Below, in pieces: positions 26,001 through 36,610 of a DNA stretch of 64,000 bases; the stretch's first letter is position 1; each line of letters opens with the position of its first letter. Under the pieces are notes generated by a model. It saw only the letters and a program-made list of their open reading frames with translations, had not been told where the DNA came from and did not search any database. The translations under genes were made by a program, and so were the position numbers. The DNA is from Apostichopus japonicus (taxonomy: Eukaryota > Echinodermata > Holothuroidea > Aspidochirotida > Stichopodidae): positions 2,863,499 to 2,927,498 of the forward strand of contig NC_092565.1 in assembly GCF_037975245.1 (NCBI RefSeq), given 5' to 3'.

Positions 26001-29000
26001 ACATAACTAAGCTATGATTTAGAATCAAAGTCACCTTCTACTGAAATCTGGATGATGGACATGAACCATGACTTATCTGCTATAACAGGATCTTTTTTTC
26101 CTTTTGGAAAATTACTGGTACCTCAGAAAATGGAATCCCAAAAACAAAACACCAAAAGTAATAAGATCTATCGGATCAGGAAAATCTCAAAGGGATCAAA
26201 TATGAAGGCAAGCTAATGAAGCCACTGTATTAATCAGAGGACACATAAACTTCCATCATTTGTACCAAATGTAACATACAAGGTAAATTTTAAATCACAA
26301 TTTCATCAAAATTTAGCATATAAGTGTACTTACTATTTTTCGCAAATGGTAAATAAATTATTTACTTACAAATCTCTCATCGATATCAAGCAGCAAGCTA
26401 TCTATCTTGAGTTGAGCTTTGTCTTTTAGCAGAGTCTCATGAAGTCTGAAGAAGAGAATCATCAAATATTTCAACTTTCATCAGTAAACATGCATGTGGG
26501 AAGACAAAGTTCACTTCATGTGATTGCTTAGCACAAGGTTTTTGATAAAGCCTATCCACAGTTGATCAAAGTTTAAACTATTAGCCCTATGACATGAATC
26601 ATGTGTTCACAATGGAGGTGTTCAGAAACAACATTTCTGATGCTTGGAACAATAGCATTAATTTGAAACAAAAGAAAGAACAATCAATAGGATACTTTGG
26701 AAGAAATGTGTATAGTAATGATTTAACTTGTCAACTAGTGAATTGATATACTAAAGCAGAAAACTTAGCACGGTAATCAATGTTTCTTGTTGCGTATGCG
26801 GAAATATTATGACTATAGAGAGATGTGTCTTCATTATCATAGAACAACCAATATGTTGCAAAGAGCACAGGCTTGCTCTTTTGAGTGATGAAGGAGTTTA
26901 AAACAAATAAACAATGCTTTACACTTCACAGTTGTCTCCAGTAATACATTCAAAACATTGAGATTTAATTAAGTAGCTCATACTGTGTGGTATGTTGCAC
27001 ATTTACCTTGGAACTCCAACACAGAGGACTTTGTCAAAATGAAGAGACTTAATCGTCTTCACCAAGAATTCAGTTGTTCCTTTTGAAAACAGGTATTGCT
27101 GAAGAGAAGAAGTTAAGAGTAATTGCAGGAAAGTATTACATATTATCCACAGACATGAATACATTGAATCAGTACTAAATGTATGTTCAGTGCACCAAAC
27201 AGGATACACTTATCCAGAGAGAAATTTTATTCCAGCATGCAGCTCCCAAAGTGTAAACTGTTTTTCTCTTGTTAATTTCTGCTTTTTTTAAAGGCTGCTC
27301 AAACAGTTTTCATTAATTGTATTGTAAAATATACAAAGATAAAGACAAACCTGTAAAATATCATAGTAAAGGAATAATCTATAAATATTAACCTTTTTAT
27401 ATATATAATATGATATTGAAAACATACATACAATATCATCCTTCATCTATTGACACCTAAATGAAATTGATCTTTTCATTTTATTTGCTGACTTACTGCT
27501 TGGGACTTGTTGTTATTTCTGGCAGAGAGCAATTTGCTAGGTTGTTTCAACAGGGTATCAGAAATTCCAGTAGTAATCACATGATTCCTGTGCTCTTCAA
27601 TTTCAGTCTTGGTGGTTAGCAAATTGCAAGAATGGCAATAATAACGGTCTCTTTCTTTTACGAGCCTCAACGTCTCCATTCTGTATATGGAAGCAAAATA
27701 AAAATTCATGAAGCATTAAGAATAATCACAGAAAACACCTATAATGACAAATCTTCAGGCTGGTAACCTATTGATACACTTTCTTATAAGCTCTTACCAA
27801 AGTGGTCAGGTTTGCTTCCAACTTGATTGAACTGTAAGTTACAGATTGACAGATTGGAGAACAGTTGCAGATTAACCCAGTTATTCCTTCAATAGGCTTG
27901 CCAAAGGATATATTTTCTACCTCAGCAGTATAAATTGATGACATTTATTCCAGTGACTTTTTACTTGTGCATTAACCTTAATTTACTCACCGTGAATATG
28001 CATCACTAGAAGTTTCCTTCTCCTGGTTGTCTTCTGTTTTATTCATCTTTGAGCATTTCTGCCCTTTCAAATGAATGAAAGACTTCTCATCAAATGGTTG
28101 ATAAAACTTACAATATTTACGATCACGGTAGGCTGAGCAAGCAAAGAATCTTTTAACGTTGCCTTTGCCATAGTATTTCTCAAAGAGCAGTGTAGGACCT
28201 GTGTGTTTAGAATGACATATATAGAAAAAAATGGAACTCACGATAAATTTAGTCTGTCATGACAAATAAGACTTTTAGTTTGCTTTTTAATTATATCTTA
28301 CAGTTTGGGAACAACACTAGTTCTTATATAACAATTGTGTGTGAGGAACCACACCTTAAATGAACTAGATTAGCTTGGTATCAAGAGATATTCAGTCTTG
28401 AACCTGAGATCTAGGAGTTGTAAGTGCAAGATGGGCAACTCCTTGAACAGACATTTACAGTTCTCAAAAGAAAAGAACAGAGTAAACATCAGGATAGATA
28501 GACTAGGATAGATATAATATACATATGCATGATAAAGTGACAGGAATGTTGCACATCTGAAGAGAGTGAAACATAAACCCAACAAAGTTTTCAAGCTTAG
28601 AAGAGACACATTTTAAGTCTTTAGCACACAGATAGACAAATTCTGAGGTTTTGGGATCCTTTAATATGGGAGCAATGTTATTCTCCAACCATTCATCAAC
28701 TTAAACAATAAAATTCACATGTGCATAGGAAAGTTTGGGAAGTTTTTATCTGGGTTTATTTGTGATTTATAGGATATTTCAACATAACAGAAGGACAATG
28801 CATATATCTCTATCTTATGATCTTTTAATCATAAGATTTTTGGGAGATGGTACATCATTAAGTGTTGCATACATGATTTCACCACGGCCAAGATTAATTG
28901 AGTGTCCACTCGTGGCAACATATTTGCTATGTTCACAATATCTGTAAAATGGTCCGAAGTTAAATAACTTATGAAGTGGCTTCGTACCGTGTTCACAGTG

Positions 29001-29072
29001 TGGAGAAGTAGACAAGATATCTTCACTGATAAGAACATCACACCCTTGCAGATTTCTGTCTTTCCCAGACAT
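20001..29072 (-). CDS. ZCCHC4: ZCCHC4, 28S rRNA N6-adenosine methyltransferase
   Basis: Eleven coding exons, in order on the minus strand: 29072-28988, 28198-27991, 27680-27497, 27098-27007, 26445-26370, 25632-25437, 24418-24330, 23914-23793, 23282-23155, 22107-21969, 20259-20001. Every junction is AG/GT and the phases match throughout, giving 525 codons (human is 513). ZCCHC4 methylates one adenosine of 28S rRNA using SAM. Visible parts are a GRF-type zinc finger (C26, H28, C49, C58; GPTLLF at 29-34), a middle Cys/His finger in exon 3, and a methyltransferase core with FDKVLCVGVPR and the catalytic DPPF at 257-260. These are followed by a Cys-rich region and a CCHC knuckle (C418, C421, H426, C431). 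The tail is Arg/Lys-rich. A pyrimidine-rich acceptor just before the ATG (near 29083) implies a 5'UTR intron. Identity comes from remembered similarity along the whole protein. The start at 29072 fits the family length. Confidence 0.95.
20260..21968 (-). other. ZCCHC4 intron 10
   Basis: The intron separates the CCHC-knuckle exon from the basic-tail exon. It contains an (ATT)n microsatellite at 20557-20580. Otherwise I see no coding or mobile-element signal. Confidence 0.75.
24058..24122. repeat. CCTCC/CACCC pyrimidine tract in ZCCHC4 intron 7
   Basis: An imperfect repeat of CCTCCCTCACC on the plus strand, purine-rich on the gene's sense strand, between exons 7 and 8. Confidence 0.7.
25686..26008. 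repeat. 23-bp minisatellite in ZCCHC4 intron 5
   Basis: About 14 imperfect tandem units of the form AAGTGACTTGAGTAAACATG followed by ATT. Variants have CATGCTT, CACGATT or CCTTAAG. The array begins about 50 bp from the acceptor of exon 6, so length changes would alter the intron near a splice site. Confidence 0.92.
26612..26702 (-). pseudogene. decayed extra copy of ZCCHC4 exon 9 start
   Basis: This part of intron 4 matches the exon 9 acceptor region (23237-23325) at roughly 70 percent by eye. Read on the plus strand, shared blocks are TCACAATGGAG, TTGGAACAATA and AACAAAAGAAAGA. The copy includes the polypyrimidine side of the acceptor, but the Cys codons are only partly retained and the frame is not kept. 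It looks like an old local duplication and is not an alternative exon I would trust. Confidence 0.55.
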
Positions 29073-29396
29073 CTCTCTGTGGCATAAAAGAAAGATAGAT
29101 TAAATGCTTATCAGTCTGCCTCGTTATTTAGTTAGATGATAAACTAAATTATTTCCAAGTAATTTCTTTAAATTACACATGGTTAACCGTCACTTTAATG
29201 TGATACATCATGTGATAGTTACAATATAAACTAACTCCTCCAATTTGGAGAGTGGCCTATTCTTACCTCTGGTTTGATATCATTAATTGTGTCTAAACTT
29301 CATTCTCCCCCAACAACCAAAGTGTTTTGTTAGATAGAATATCATATCACATGATGAGTGGAAAAGGTATGGTTACCATACATCCTAAGATACTGT
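29073..29396. promoter_or_regulatory. 5' side of ZCCHC4
   Basis: The sequence just upstream of the ATG (TTTCTTTTATGCCACAG on the minus strand) looks like a 3' splice acceptor, so the first exon and promoter probably lie further upstream. An upstream ATG in this segment is out of frame and would be removed with the intron. I cannot locate the promoter. Confidence 0.35.
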
Positions 29397-30238
29397 GGTA
29401 TCCAGTCAAAACGTCCCTTTACCAAAACGTCCCCGCTTTTTTAAGACCAAAACGTCCTCGCTTTTTACCAAAACGTCATCGCAGTCAAAACGTTCCTGTG
29501 AGTCAAAACGTCCCCGCTTTTATAATCAGTTGGAATGCAAGTGTGGATGTTTTTAGTTCAAATCAAAGAGTAAGGATAAGTATAGTTTAGGTTGAAAACA
29601 CAGTTTTTTGGAGTTGGAAGTGCCGGTTATGAGGGCGGAAACATTTTTGAGTATATTTTTCTGAGGTAAGATAATATAAATAGAAAAGGGAAAGAGGGCT
29701 GTAGGGTAATAGGAAAGGTAATCGAACGATATATTCTATACTTCAAAATGTCAAATATCAACAGGTGCACGTACCTGTGACAAAATTTTACTTCGTAAAA
29801 ATAAACGATAAGTGATTTCACTCAATTTAAAATGTTATATAGATATATATATTGTATAGTTTACACATCCAAATTCTTTTTTTATTCCTCTTGTATAATA
29901 TTTTTTGTTTTCCTTATATCGTTAATTCACTGAAAAACATATAGTGTATACCTTTTTCATACCAAATATAATTAAACAATATAGTCCTTCATGATTTATT
30001 TAGCGCCTGTAAACCAACTTGCATGCTGATAACTTAGCCAAATTATAACTTAAAATTAATATATATTCACAACTGTGAATGAATGTGATAGACGGGGACG
30101 TTTTGACTTACGGGGACGTTTTGACCAACGGGGACATTTTTACCAACGGGGACGTTTTGACCACAAGCGGGGACGTTTTGGTACAGGGACGTTTTGGCAA
30201 AGGGACGTTTTGGTAAAGGGACGTTTTGACTGGTAACC
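29397..30238. mobile_element. foldback element with AAAACGTCCC arms, 8-bp TSD
   Basis: The ends are GGTATCCAGTCAAAACG and GGTTACCAGTCAAAACG (as inverted repeats). Both flanks carry GATACTGT (29389-29396 and 30239-30246), a perfect 8-bp target duplication. Each arm is built from many short tandem copies of CAAAACGTCCC with CCG or TTTAC spacers, in opposite orientation: about six on the left (29404-29520) and eight on the right (30090-30233). The 560-bp centre is AT-rich without coding. ORFs reading QNVPV repeatedly are products of the arm repeats. Confidence 0.85.
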
Positions 30239-30434
30239 GATACTGTATGGTGCTTTACTTTTTCCATCCAACACAACACTTGGCATGTTGTGAGAGATAA
30301 AAGATCAATGATGTCCCCAATTCAAAACAGTGTGGTGATGAGAGTCAACTCCCATAAGTTAAATGCCAGGTTTTAAGCACCTTTCTCTACTATAGCTCTT
30401 GATCCACACATGCAAATAATATGTTAACAATTAG

Positions 30435-31310
30435 ACATAAATTCACTCTGTAACTGGGAGTCAGCATGGCAGATGAGATTCAACAAATCAAAATGCTTCA
30501 TTATGCGGATGACTCACAAGAAGAATATTCCAAATCATGAGTACTCAATGGGCGACTCCATCCTTCAAGAGGTTAAACACCATCCCTACCTTGGAGTCGA
30601 ACTTTCAAGCGACCTTACCTGGTCAAAACACATCAACCAGTCGGTAAACAGTGCCAATAAAATCCTTGGTCTTATCAAACGTAATTTTTGGAATTGTGCA
30701 TCATCGGCAAGAGAAACAGCTTATAAAGCTCTTGTTAGACCCAAACTGGAATATGCCAGTGTAATCTGGGACCCTCATCAGCAAATCCACAAAGAATCCT
30801 TGGAAAAAGTTCAACGACGAGCTGCCAGGTTCGTCAAAAATTAGTATAGTCGCTTTAGTAGTGTCACAGACATGTTAAAAGATCTCAATTGGGATACTCT
30901 CGAAAACAGAAGAATCAAAGCACGACTTGTTACCATATATAAAGAGGCTCATGCCCTAATTCCAAGCAACATAAATAACCTTCTTGAAGACAAAGACAAA
31001 CCAACTACACGTCAATCTCACAGTTTGAATTATAAAATTCCTCAAGCTCAAAAGAACTGTTATAAATATTCGCTTTATCCTCGCACCATTCCTCAGTGGA
31101 ACGCACTCCCACCTGATCTAAAATCAGTACCAAACACCGCCTCCTTCAAGTTCATGCTGGGAAGTCAGCAGCACCACTAGCAAAACTTGAAGGACTGCAC
31201 ATCAACAGCCACATCAGGGGCGATTTGTGCAGTATCACACCAAGACCAAGACTATCTGTACTAACTACTATTAGTATTTCACTGGACACAGAACATGCAG
31301 GTTTCAATAT
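30435..31310 (+). mobile_element. LINE fragment, reverse transcriptase C-terminus
   Basis: The reading frame from about 30435 encodes the thumb/C-terminal part of a non-LTR retrotransposon reverse transcriptase. It has MRFNKSKC, YLGVELSSDLTWSKHI, LVRPKLEYASVIWDP and VQRRAARFV, then an in-frame TAG at 30842-30844. The same frame continues with LKDLNWDTLENRRIKARL and the usual ending PQWNALPPDL. The polymerase core and endonuclease are absent, so it is a 5'-truncated copy. It is probably of the CR1/Jockey group and dead because of the stop. Confidence 0.88.
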
Positions 31311-31650
31311 GTGATTCCATGTTTGAATGGCCAGGAGAATGTGGACTAACACTTACAATTTTTTCCTGACTGCCTGTCAAATATGAAAACATATGATGTT
31401 TTCGCCCCACAGCCGGACGAGTAAAAAGTACGCTTTATCTGTCCTGATGTCGTTTCAATAAGATCGTATGGTAGTCGCTAAACTAGTACCAACAACGTAA
31501 ACACGGCAGTTACCATATTCAAAAGGTAAACATAGATCAAGGGGAAACTTGCCTATTAAAATGTTTGGCAACAACTAAACATAATACGAAGCATAAGTTT
31601 GTCAAATTACATTAGAAGCTAAGATCAATACAACAGCTATGAATAATTAC

Positions 31651-31881
31651 CCGATTAATGATGTCAGTAAAGCCTTTGGAAACCACGAACCAGCAGATTT
31701 TTGCGCGAACTAGCATCGAGGTAAATGAATCTGGAGGATTCATGTCAATTGGGCGCCCGTACCATGCATGGAGGGTCATGTGATGTGTTCCAGGGTGGTA
31801 CCAAACTGATATTTCTCTGTAGCAGTTCGAGAACAGTGTTCGTGACTTCGTGAAAGATTTGCACCAAGACGGATCGGACAT
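31651..31881 (-). CDS. candidate orphan coding exon
   Basis: An ATG at 31881 opens 77 codons that run exactly to a donor (CGG followed by GTAATT), phase 0. Motifs are MSDPSWCKSF, WYHPGTHHMTLHAWYGRP and KICWFVVSKGFTDIINR. I do not recognise the family. The core is present again in inverted orientation at 32290-32400, with breaks. No downstream exon is visible before the LINE at 30435-31310, so it may be the stranded first exon of a gene or part of an unknown element. Confidence 0.35.
31690..31812 (-). repeat. inverted duplication, left arm
   Basis: This pairs with 32284-32402 on the opposite strand at about 85 percent by eye. The best block covers CCATGCATGGAGGGTCATGT through GTTCCAGGGTGGTAC. 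A second block covers GCATCGAGGTAAATGAATCT. Confidence 0.8.
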
Positions 31882-32283
31882 GGGAACTAACGGCGTAAGA
31901 AGGTACTGGTACTTCAGGCCTACGAAATAGTGCTAATATGCTAACGTTCAACCTTATTCTCTTGATGAAGGCAGGCCTTCTACATAATAGATCTTACTTA
32001 TTAATACAGCTCCAGGGGCAAGCTTTGTCTCATATGGCCTAACGTTATTACTACTTGCTATAAGTGAATGTAGAAATGGGAAATGTGGGGAAATGTTTAG
32101 TTCAGTGCAACCACGGAATTCTCCATGGAACAGAGCCTAATGCTGCTCGACGGGAGTATAGCTATCACGTTAGGCTACAGGCACGGTTATTGCTAGGTAA
32201 CGGGTGTCGTCTGCTGCTCTAAGCACGCATACACATTTACGTACTAGTTGGGTGAAATCATCATGCGTAATGGGGAGAGTAAT

Positions 32284-32402
32284 ATATGAGTACCACCCTG
32301 GAACACATCACATGACCCTCCATGCATGGTACGCGCGTATTTACTGTGTGATAGTTTCTCCAGATTCATTTACCTCGATGCGAACCAGCATGAAAGGTTG
32401 CA
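32284..32402 (+). repeat. inverted duplication, right arm with degraded exon copy
   Basis: The plus strand encodes YHPGTHHMTLHAWYAR and then DSFTSM, the same peptide as the minus-strand exon at 31651-31881. The segment between the blocks differs and the 5' part is not conserved. No donor follows in frame. Confidence 0.6.
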
Positions 32403-32844
32403 TTGATGTAAAATAAGTTTCACCCAACGGTTGACTTCATGCATTCGATAATTTAAATTGTTATTTGTTGGGTTGCAGGTAGTCACCAAAGAATCCCACT
32501 GGGAGCCATGGGAGATTTCCCTTGATGTCCCCATTAGCTACAGAGTTTCGTTATATTTCTTGGGCTCTCCCCAACTGTTAGATATTTCTAATTCCGTTCT
32601 AATTATCAAGTTGCCAAACACAAAACTGGATACTGTTGCTATCAGAAAGAAGAATTACTTTAAAATTTTCCGAGAAAATACCTTTAAAACCTGTTAAGGC
32701 TTTAATAAATAGATTGATTAAACTGTAACAAAAACTAACTTACTTGAGATACGATTGATTGAATGTAACCTATTTTGACTGGCTAAACACGTATTAAACT
32801 ACTCCAGGAAGTTGGCTCACACAAGAGGATCTGTGATTTCATAG

Positions 32845-33577
32845 ATAGATAGATAGAAAGAAACTTTATTGTCCATTACAGAAAACAGAAAACGGAAATT
32901 ATTTCCCGTCGACAGTAAACATAAAACAGTAGTGAATACAAACACAATCGTACAATAAACAAACTATAAGTGAACAGCTACGAAAATAAAACTAAATAAG
33001 CAGAACCAGAACAGTAACAGAGGCAGCACAGAGGGCTGCAAGTGACAGATCACACACTGTGGCCAAATCGCTTTGCACGCCGCGAGTTAAATAAGTGTAT
33101 TGCCTCAGGTAAGAAAGAATTACGGAACCTGGACGTTTTAGTATTGGGCACCTGTAATCGTATCCCGGATCTGTTGAAATGGTAAGACTATGAAAAGGGT
33201 ATGTGTGATCTTCTTTTATATTTTTTAGTTTCTTCATCAGACTCTCTTCATATATGGATGAGAGTGACGGAAGGCTTGAACCAATGCAACGTTCAGCTAA
33301 CTTCCGAACACGTTCCAACTCTGCCCTGTACTTCTTCGGCATACTGCCAAAGAAACATATAATACTAGTTATGACACTTTGGATGATTGACTGGTAGAAT
33401 AATTTCATGATGGTATAATTAACTCTGCATTGTTTTAATTTTCTAAGGAAATAAATTCGCTGGCAGGCTTTACCCTTAACAGCTTTTGTGTGAACATTCC
33501 AATTAAGTTTATTATCAATATAGTATACGTTCCCAGGTACTTGTAGCTTTCTACCCTCTCAACTACTTGGCCGTCAA
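32845..33577 (-). mobile_element. LINE 3' part (reverse transcriptase C-terminus and tail)
   Basis: The minus strand reads VERVESYKYLGT, then a one-base frameshift near 33515. It continues as IDNKLNWNVHTKAVKGKA, MKLFYQSIIQSVIT, and MPKKYRAELERVRKLAERCI to a stop near 32992. The 3' end has AATAAAGTTTCT followed by (CTAT)n, like tails of Rex1/Babar-type LINEs of the CR1 group. It is the downstream half of the LINE interrupted at 33578. Confidence 0.85.
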
Positions 33578-33773
33578 TTAAAGAGGCCATGACACGAAAA
33601 ATCCAACTCATCGAGAGTAACTTCCTCTGAATCTATGAGAAAATCTACGTTCAAAACTATCCTCAACACCTTGAAAACTTCAAGGACTAATTAGTAATTA
33701 ACGTTTTAATATTCGCAGCCGAAAATAGATATCTGAGAATGCGATTTCACAACAAGACAATGATGACGTCATG

Positions 33774-33781
33774 TTAGGAAC
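33774..33781. promoter_or_regulatory. TGACGTCA palindrome upstream of the THAP ORF
   Basis: A perfect CRE/ATF palindrome 158 bp before the THAP ATG, inside the left subterminal region. The right side has two copies in the mirrored position. Confidence 0.4.
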
Positions 33782-33938
33782 ACACGTGCAAAGCCCAGGC
33801 ATGTATCGGATGCGCGACGATCATACCGTTCCATATACAGTACACGCACATTTACACTGAGAGAACAACCACTGTATTACGCTATATCGTTAGAAATTTC
33901 AAGTTTGTTTTACAACTGTTGTAAACTATCCGAGAGAA

Positions 33939-34250
33939 ATGCCGGTCCGTTGTGTTGTTGAGGGCTGCATAAATATCATTACCCATGCAATTAGCCTTCA
34001 TCCATGGCTGAAGGACGAAAAAACACGGCGATTATGACCAAGTGAGTGCACAACACCAGCGCCGATTTCACTGGGCCTAGCCAGTATGCAGCTCCGAATG
34101 AAGCGAACACTTCACGGAAGCATACTACGATCCCTCCTTTTTGTTATGAAATAAAACAAATGGACTTTAACGGTTCGACATAAAAGAGTCATTCTTCTGT
34201 CAAGTAATCCACAAAAAACTACTCTGAAGACCAGATCGGGGAACAGGAAA
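33939..34250 (+). pseudogene. THAP zinc-finger protein remnant
   Basis: The ORF opens with MPVRCVVEGC, the characteristic THAP start giving the first two Cys (C5, C10). It continues to SLHPWLKDEKTRRL and stops at a TGA (34035-34037). After a one-base loss the next frame continues TSADFTGPSQYAA (about 34050-34100). A third frame then gives SEHFTEAYYDPSF, where the CSEHF box should be, and DFNGST follows near 34160. At least two frameshifts are present and the third Cys is lost. THAP domains bind DNA and occur at the N-terminus of P-element and Kolobok-type transposases. In this TTAA-bounded element it is most simply the transposase start, though a host THAP gene captured by the element cannot be excluded. 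Confidence 0.75.
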
Positions 34251-34991
34251 CCTCCAATGGGGCAAGTGGCGATCCTTAGGAGGTAGCGCGCCGAGCACTA
34301 GTAGTACTATAGTATTAGCGTTACTACACTGAAGTCGCAATAGACGAAGAGATTTTACTGTATCATCTAAATTAACACCCCCTTCATTGCTCTATTGTAT
34401 ACTAATAAGCTATGAGGTTAGCTTCAGAAGCGATGGGTTACATCTTCTTGTGAACAAATCTCAGTGCCCCAATTTATTTCTGGAATATGCTGGATCAGTT
34501 AGTTATAGCAATAATTTCTTATTCCTATTCCAGGAAAATCATTTTTTATGTTGTGGAGGGAGTGGGGGTAATGGGGATGGGTCAAAATAGGTAGGTAAAA
34601 AGATTTTATTCCAAAGGGTGTTTAATTAAATCTCAAAGCGATTTATTTTAAAGTCACAGAGCCAAAAATTCACACCACATAGTTCAAGTGTTAAATCATT
34701 GAACAAAATTTATTCAATATCAGTTCTAGACAGTCATTCTGGACAATCTGAACTAACATTAACAACAATCATTGTATTATATGACATAAAAGTAAAACTG
34801 TACTTTCCATAAACATTATCATTCTTAAATTACACTAATGTAATTTGTGACATCAAAGGAGGTTAAAAGAAAACAACTTACATGAATTTTTTGGCTTTAA
34901 GCCTACAAAGCAGTTGCATGTCCATCGCTATCAATCGTTGTTATGACAAATTAATTAGAATAATCCAGAAGCAAATACAATAAAGGGTTAT

Positions 34992-35297
34992 TTAAACCAA
35001 GAAACACTGCACAAAGTAACTCACATGCAAAAATGTTACACAAGCACGACGACACGTACAACACTGATGGGCAATGTGAAACACAGCATCACACGTATTA
35101 AAACAATCGAAGACCATTAACAGGGTGTACTGCTGAGTTTTTGAAGAAAGACTACAAAACAAACCAACTGCTGCTGAAGAAACAAAGTCTAAACATTCAA
35201 GAGTTCTGCTGCCTCCATTGGTGTTTATTATGACATTTCTGTCAAATATCATTGGTGATATGGATATTTTGGCTTCCAGATTAAAGGTACGAATCAA
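34992..35297 (-). other. unassigned ORF inside the TTAA element
   Basis: A 101-codon open stretch between the THAP and ballast-like remnants, Cys-rich near its end (HQCCTCRRAC). I cannot relate it to a transposase or to the ballast domain. It may be a degraded exon or 3'UTR of the minus-strand gene. Confidence 0.2.
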
Positions 35298-35483
35298 ACG
35301 TCTGGGAGGTAAATGCCCCTAAAAGGGTCAATGCCCGTTCCCTTATGCACATATTATATGACATCACGGTCACGCCAATACTTGTGTCCAAATGCTTCAA
35401 AACATGCCTTTTCTTTCATTGTTGATGTTGGGTCTGGAAAATAACCTTTTCATCCTGAATTAAAAGTCTTGAATTTCAATATA

Positions 35484-36448
35484 TCAACACTGAGGGAACC
35501 CTGACGGATTGATAATCCAACACAATCGTAGTTTAGAAAAGGTGTTTCTGGAGGAATTTCTCAACCAAGGCTTCCTATACAATGAGTTTTCTCCTGGCAA
35601 CTTGAATCCAGTGTAATGACCATTGGCTGGAAAATCACTTCTGATCCTTTGGACTGCACATGATGGTAGCACAACCCTGACGTGTCTTGCTAGGAACCCC
35701 AAGTATCCTTGAACCTGTTGACCGTAGACTATGTATCTCTGTACTGCCTGGGAAAAAAATTATGAAAGTTCAAAATGTATTAATGTTGGCCATGATGTCC
35801 ACAATATCAAGCAGGCATACAATGTACAGTTATGGTTACATTTGTTGTGATATTACACCTTCCATGTATCATGAAACATTCTTTTGTTTCAGAAAATTGA
35901 TTTGCAAAACTCCAGGCCAAAGTACTAGCCAAGTAATAATGAGTATGAAATAACACATATGCCTACCTAGCATGGCTGCATAATGCAACTTACATCCCCG
36001 AGCCAAACTTTCAGTATGCAACCAACCCTACTAGTACTACACACTCTACATATGGGTTGTAAGTTACCGTAACACAACGCTCAATACGGTTTAGGGTGTT
36101 CCGCGAATTCCAACAACACATGCACAAAATGGACTGGATTTTGTTTTTAAATGCTTCGTTAATAAATTCTTACCACGTTGTATGTTCCTTGCAATGGTTT
36201 CGAACGGATTTCTTCTTCGATATGTTGTGGAGCTTCAATTTCGGCTCGTTTAACAGGCTCGAACTGATACGGTTCTAACACCTCCGCTCCACCCTCAACG
36301 TTCGGTTCAATATTGGAATGATCATCGCCTTCACTCTCTGCTTCGAATATGAGAAAGGGCACTCTAATTATAGCCCAATTTCACTGCCTAGTGAAGAACC
36401 ATTATCACTTTGAACTTCGGTTGCCGCAATTGGTTCTGGATCCGCCAT
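35484..36448 (-). pseudogene. P2X7 ballast-domain-like gene, broken
   Basis: Exon 1 runs from ATG 36448 to a donor at 36174. It starts MADPEPIAATEVQSDNGSS but hits TAA at 36368-36370. A shifted frame resumes with EAESEGDDHSNIEP, VLEPYQFEPV and GTYNV, then GTAAGA. Exon 2 (35747-35484) has a good acceptor in the same phase 0. It encodes RYIVYGQQVQGYLGFLARHV, RVVLPSCAVQRIRSDFP and YTGFK before the stop. PYQFEP and the RHVRVVLPSCAV...YTGF block are typical of P2X7 C-terminal (ballast) domain proteins, which form large families in invertebrates. The CxC zinc-binding middle expected between the two parts is absent here, and the intron contains no obvious copy. The gene is therefore probably dead. 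It lies wholly inside the TTAA element. Confidence 0.72.
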
Positions 36449-36592
36449 TTCACAGGAAATTTTGATTTGATATCGTACTTGTGATCGGTGTTTTGTTTAG
36501 TAACTACTAGTGGTATGTGTACTTGTCTACTGTGTACGTGAATGGTATATTTGGAGGATCGTAAGCAAGCGACAACAAATGTGTTCAAAACG

Positions 36593-36610
36593 TGACGTCA
36601 CATGACGTCA
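36593..36610. promoter_or_regulatory. paired TGACGTCA sites upstream of ballast-like gene
   Basis: Two perfect CRE/ATF palindromes at 36593-36600 and 36603-36610 (10-bp period) lie about 145-165 bp before the minus-strand ATG. They mirror the single site at 33774 near the other end. Confidence 0.45.

Noticed and set aside
30067..30279. Minus-strand ORF with repeated QNVPV peptide, repeat-protein-like
   Set aside because: The peptide repeat is just the translation of the foldback arm words (GGGGACGTTTTG); no splice or start context.
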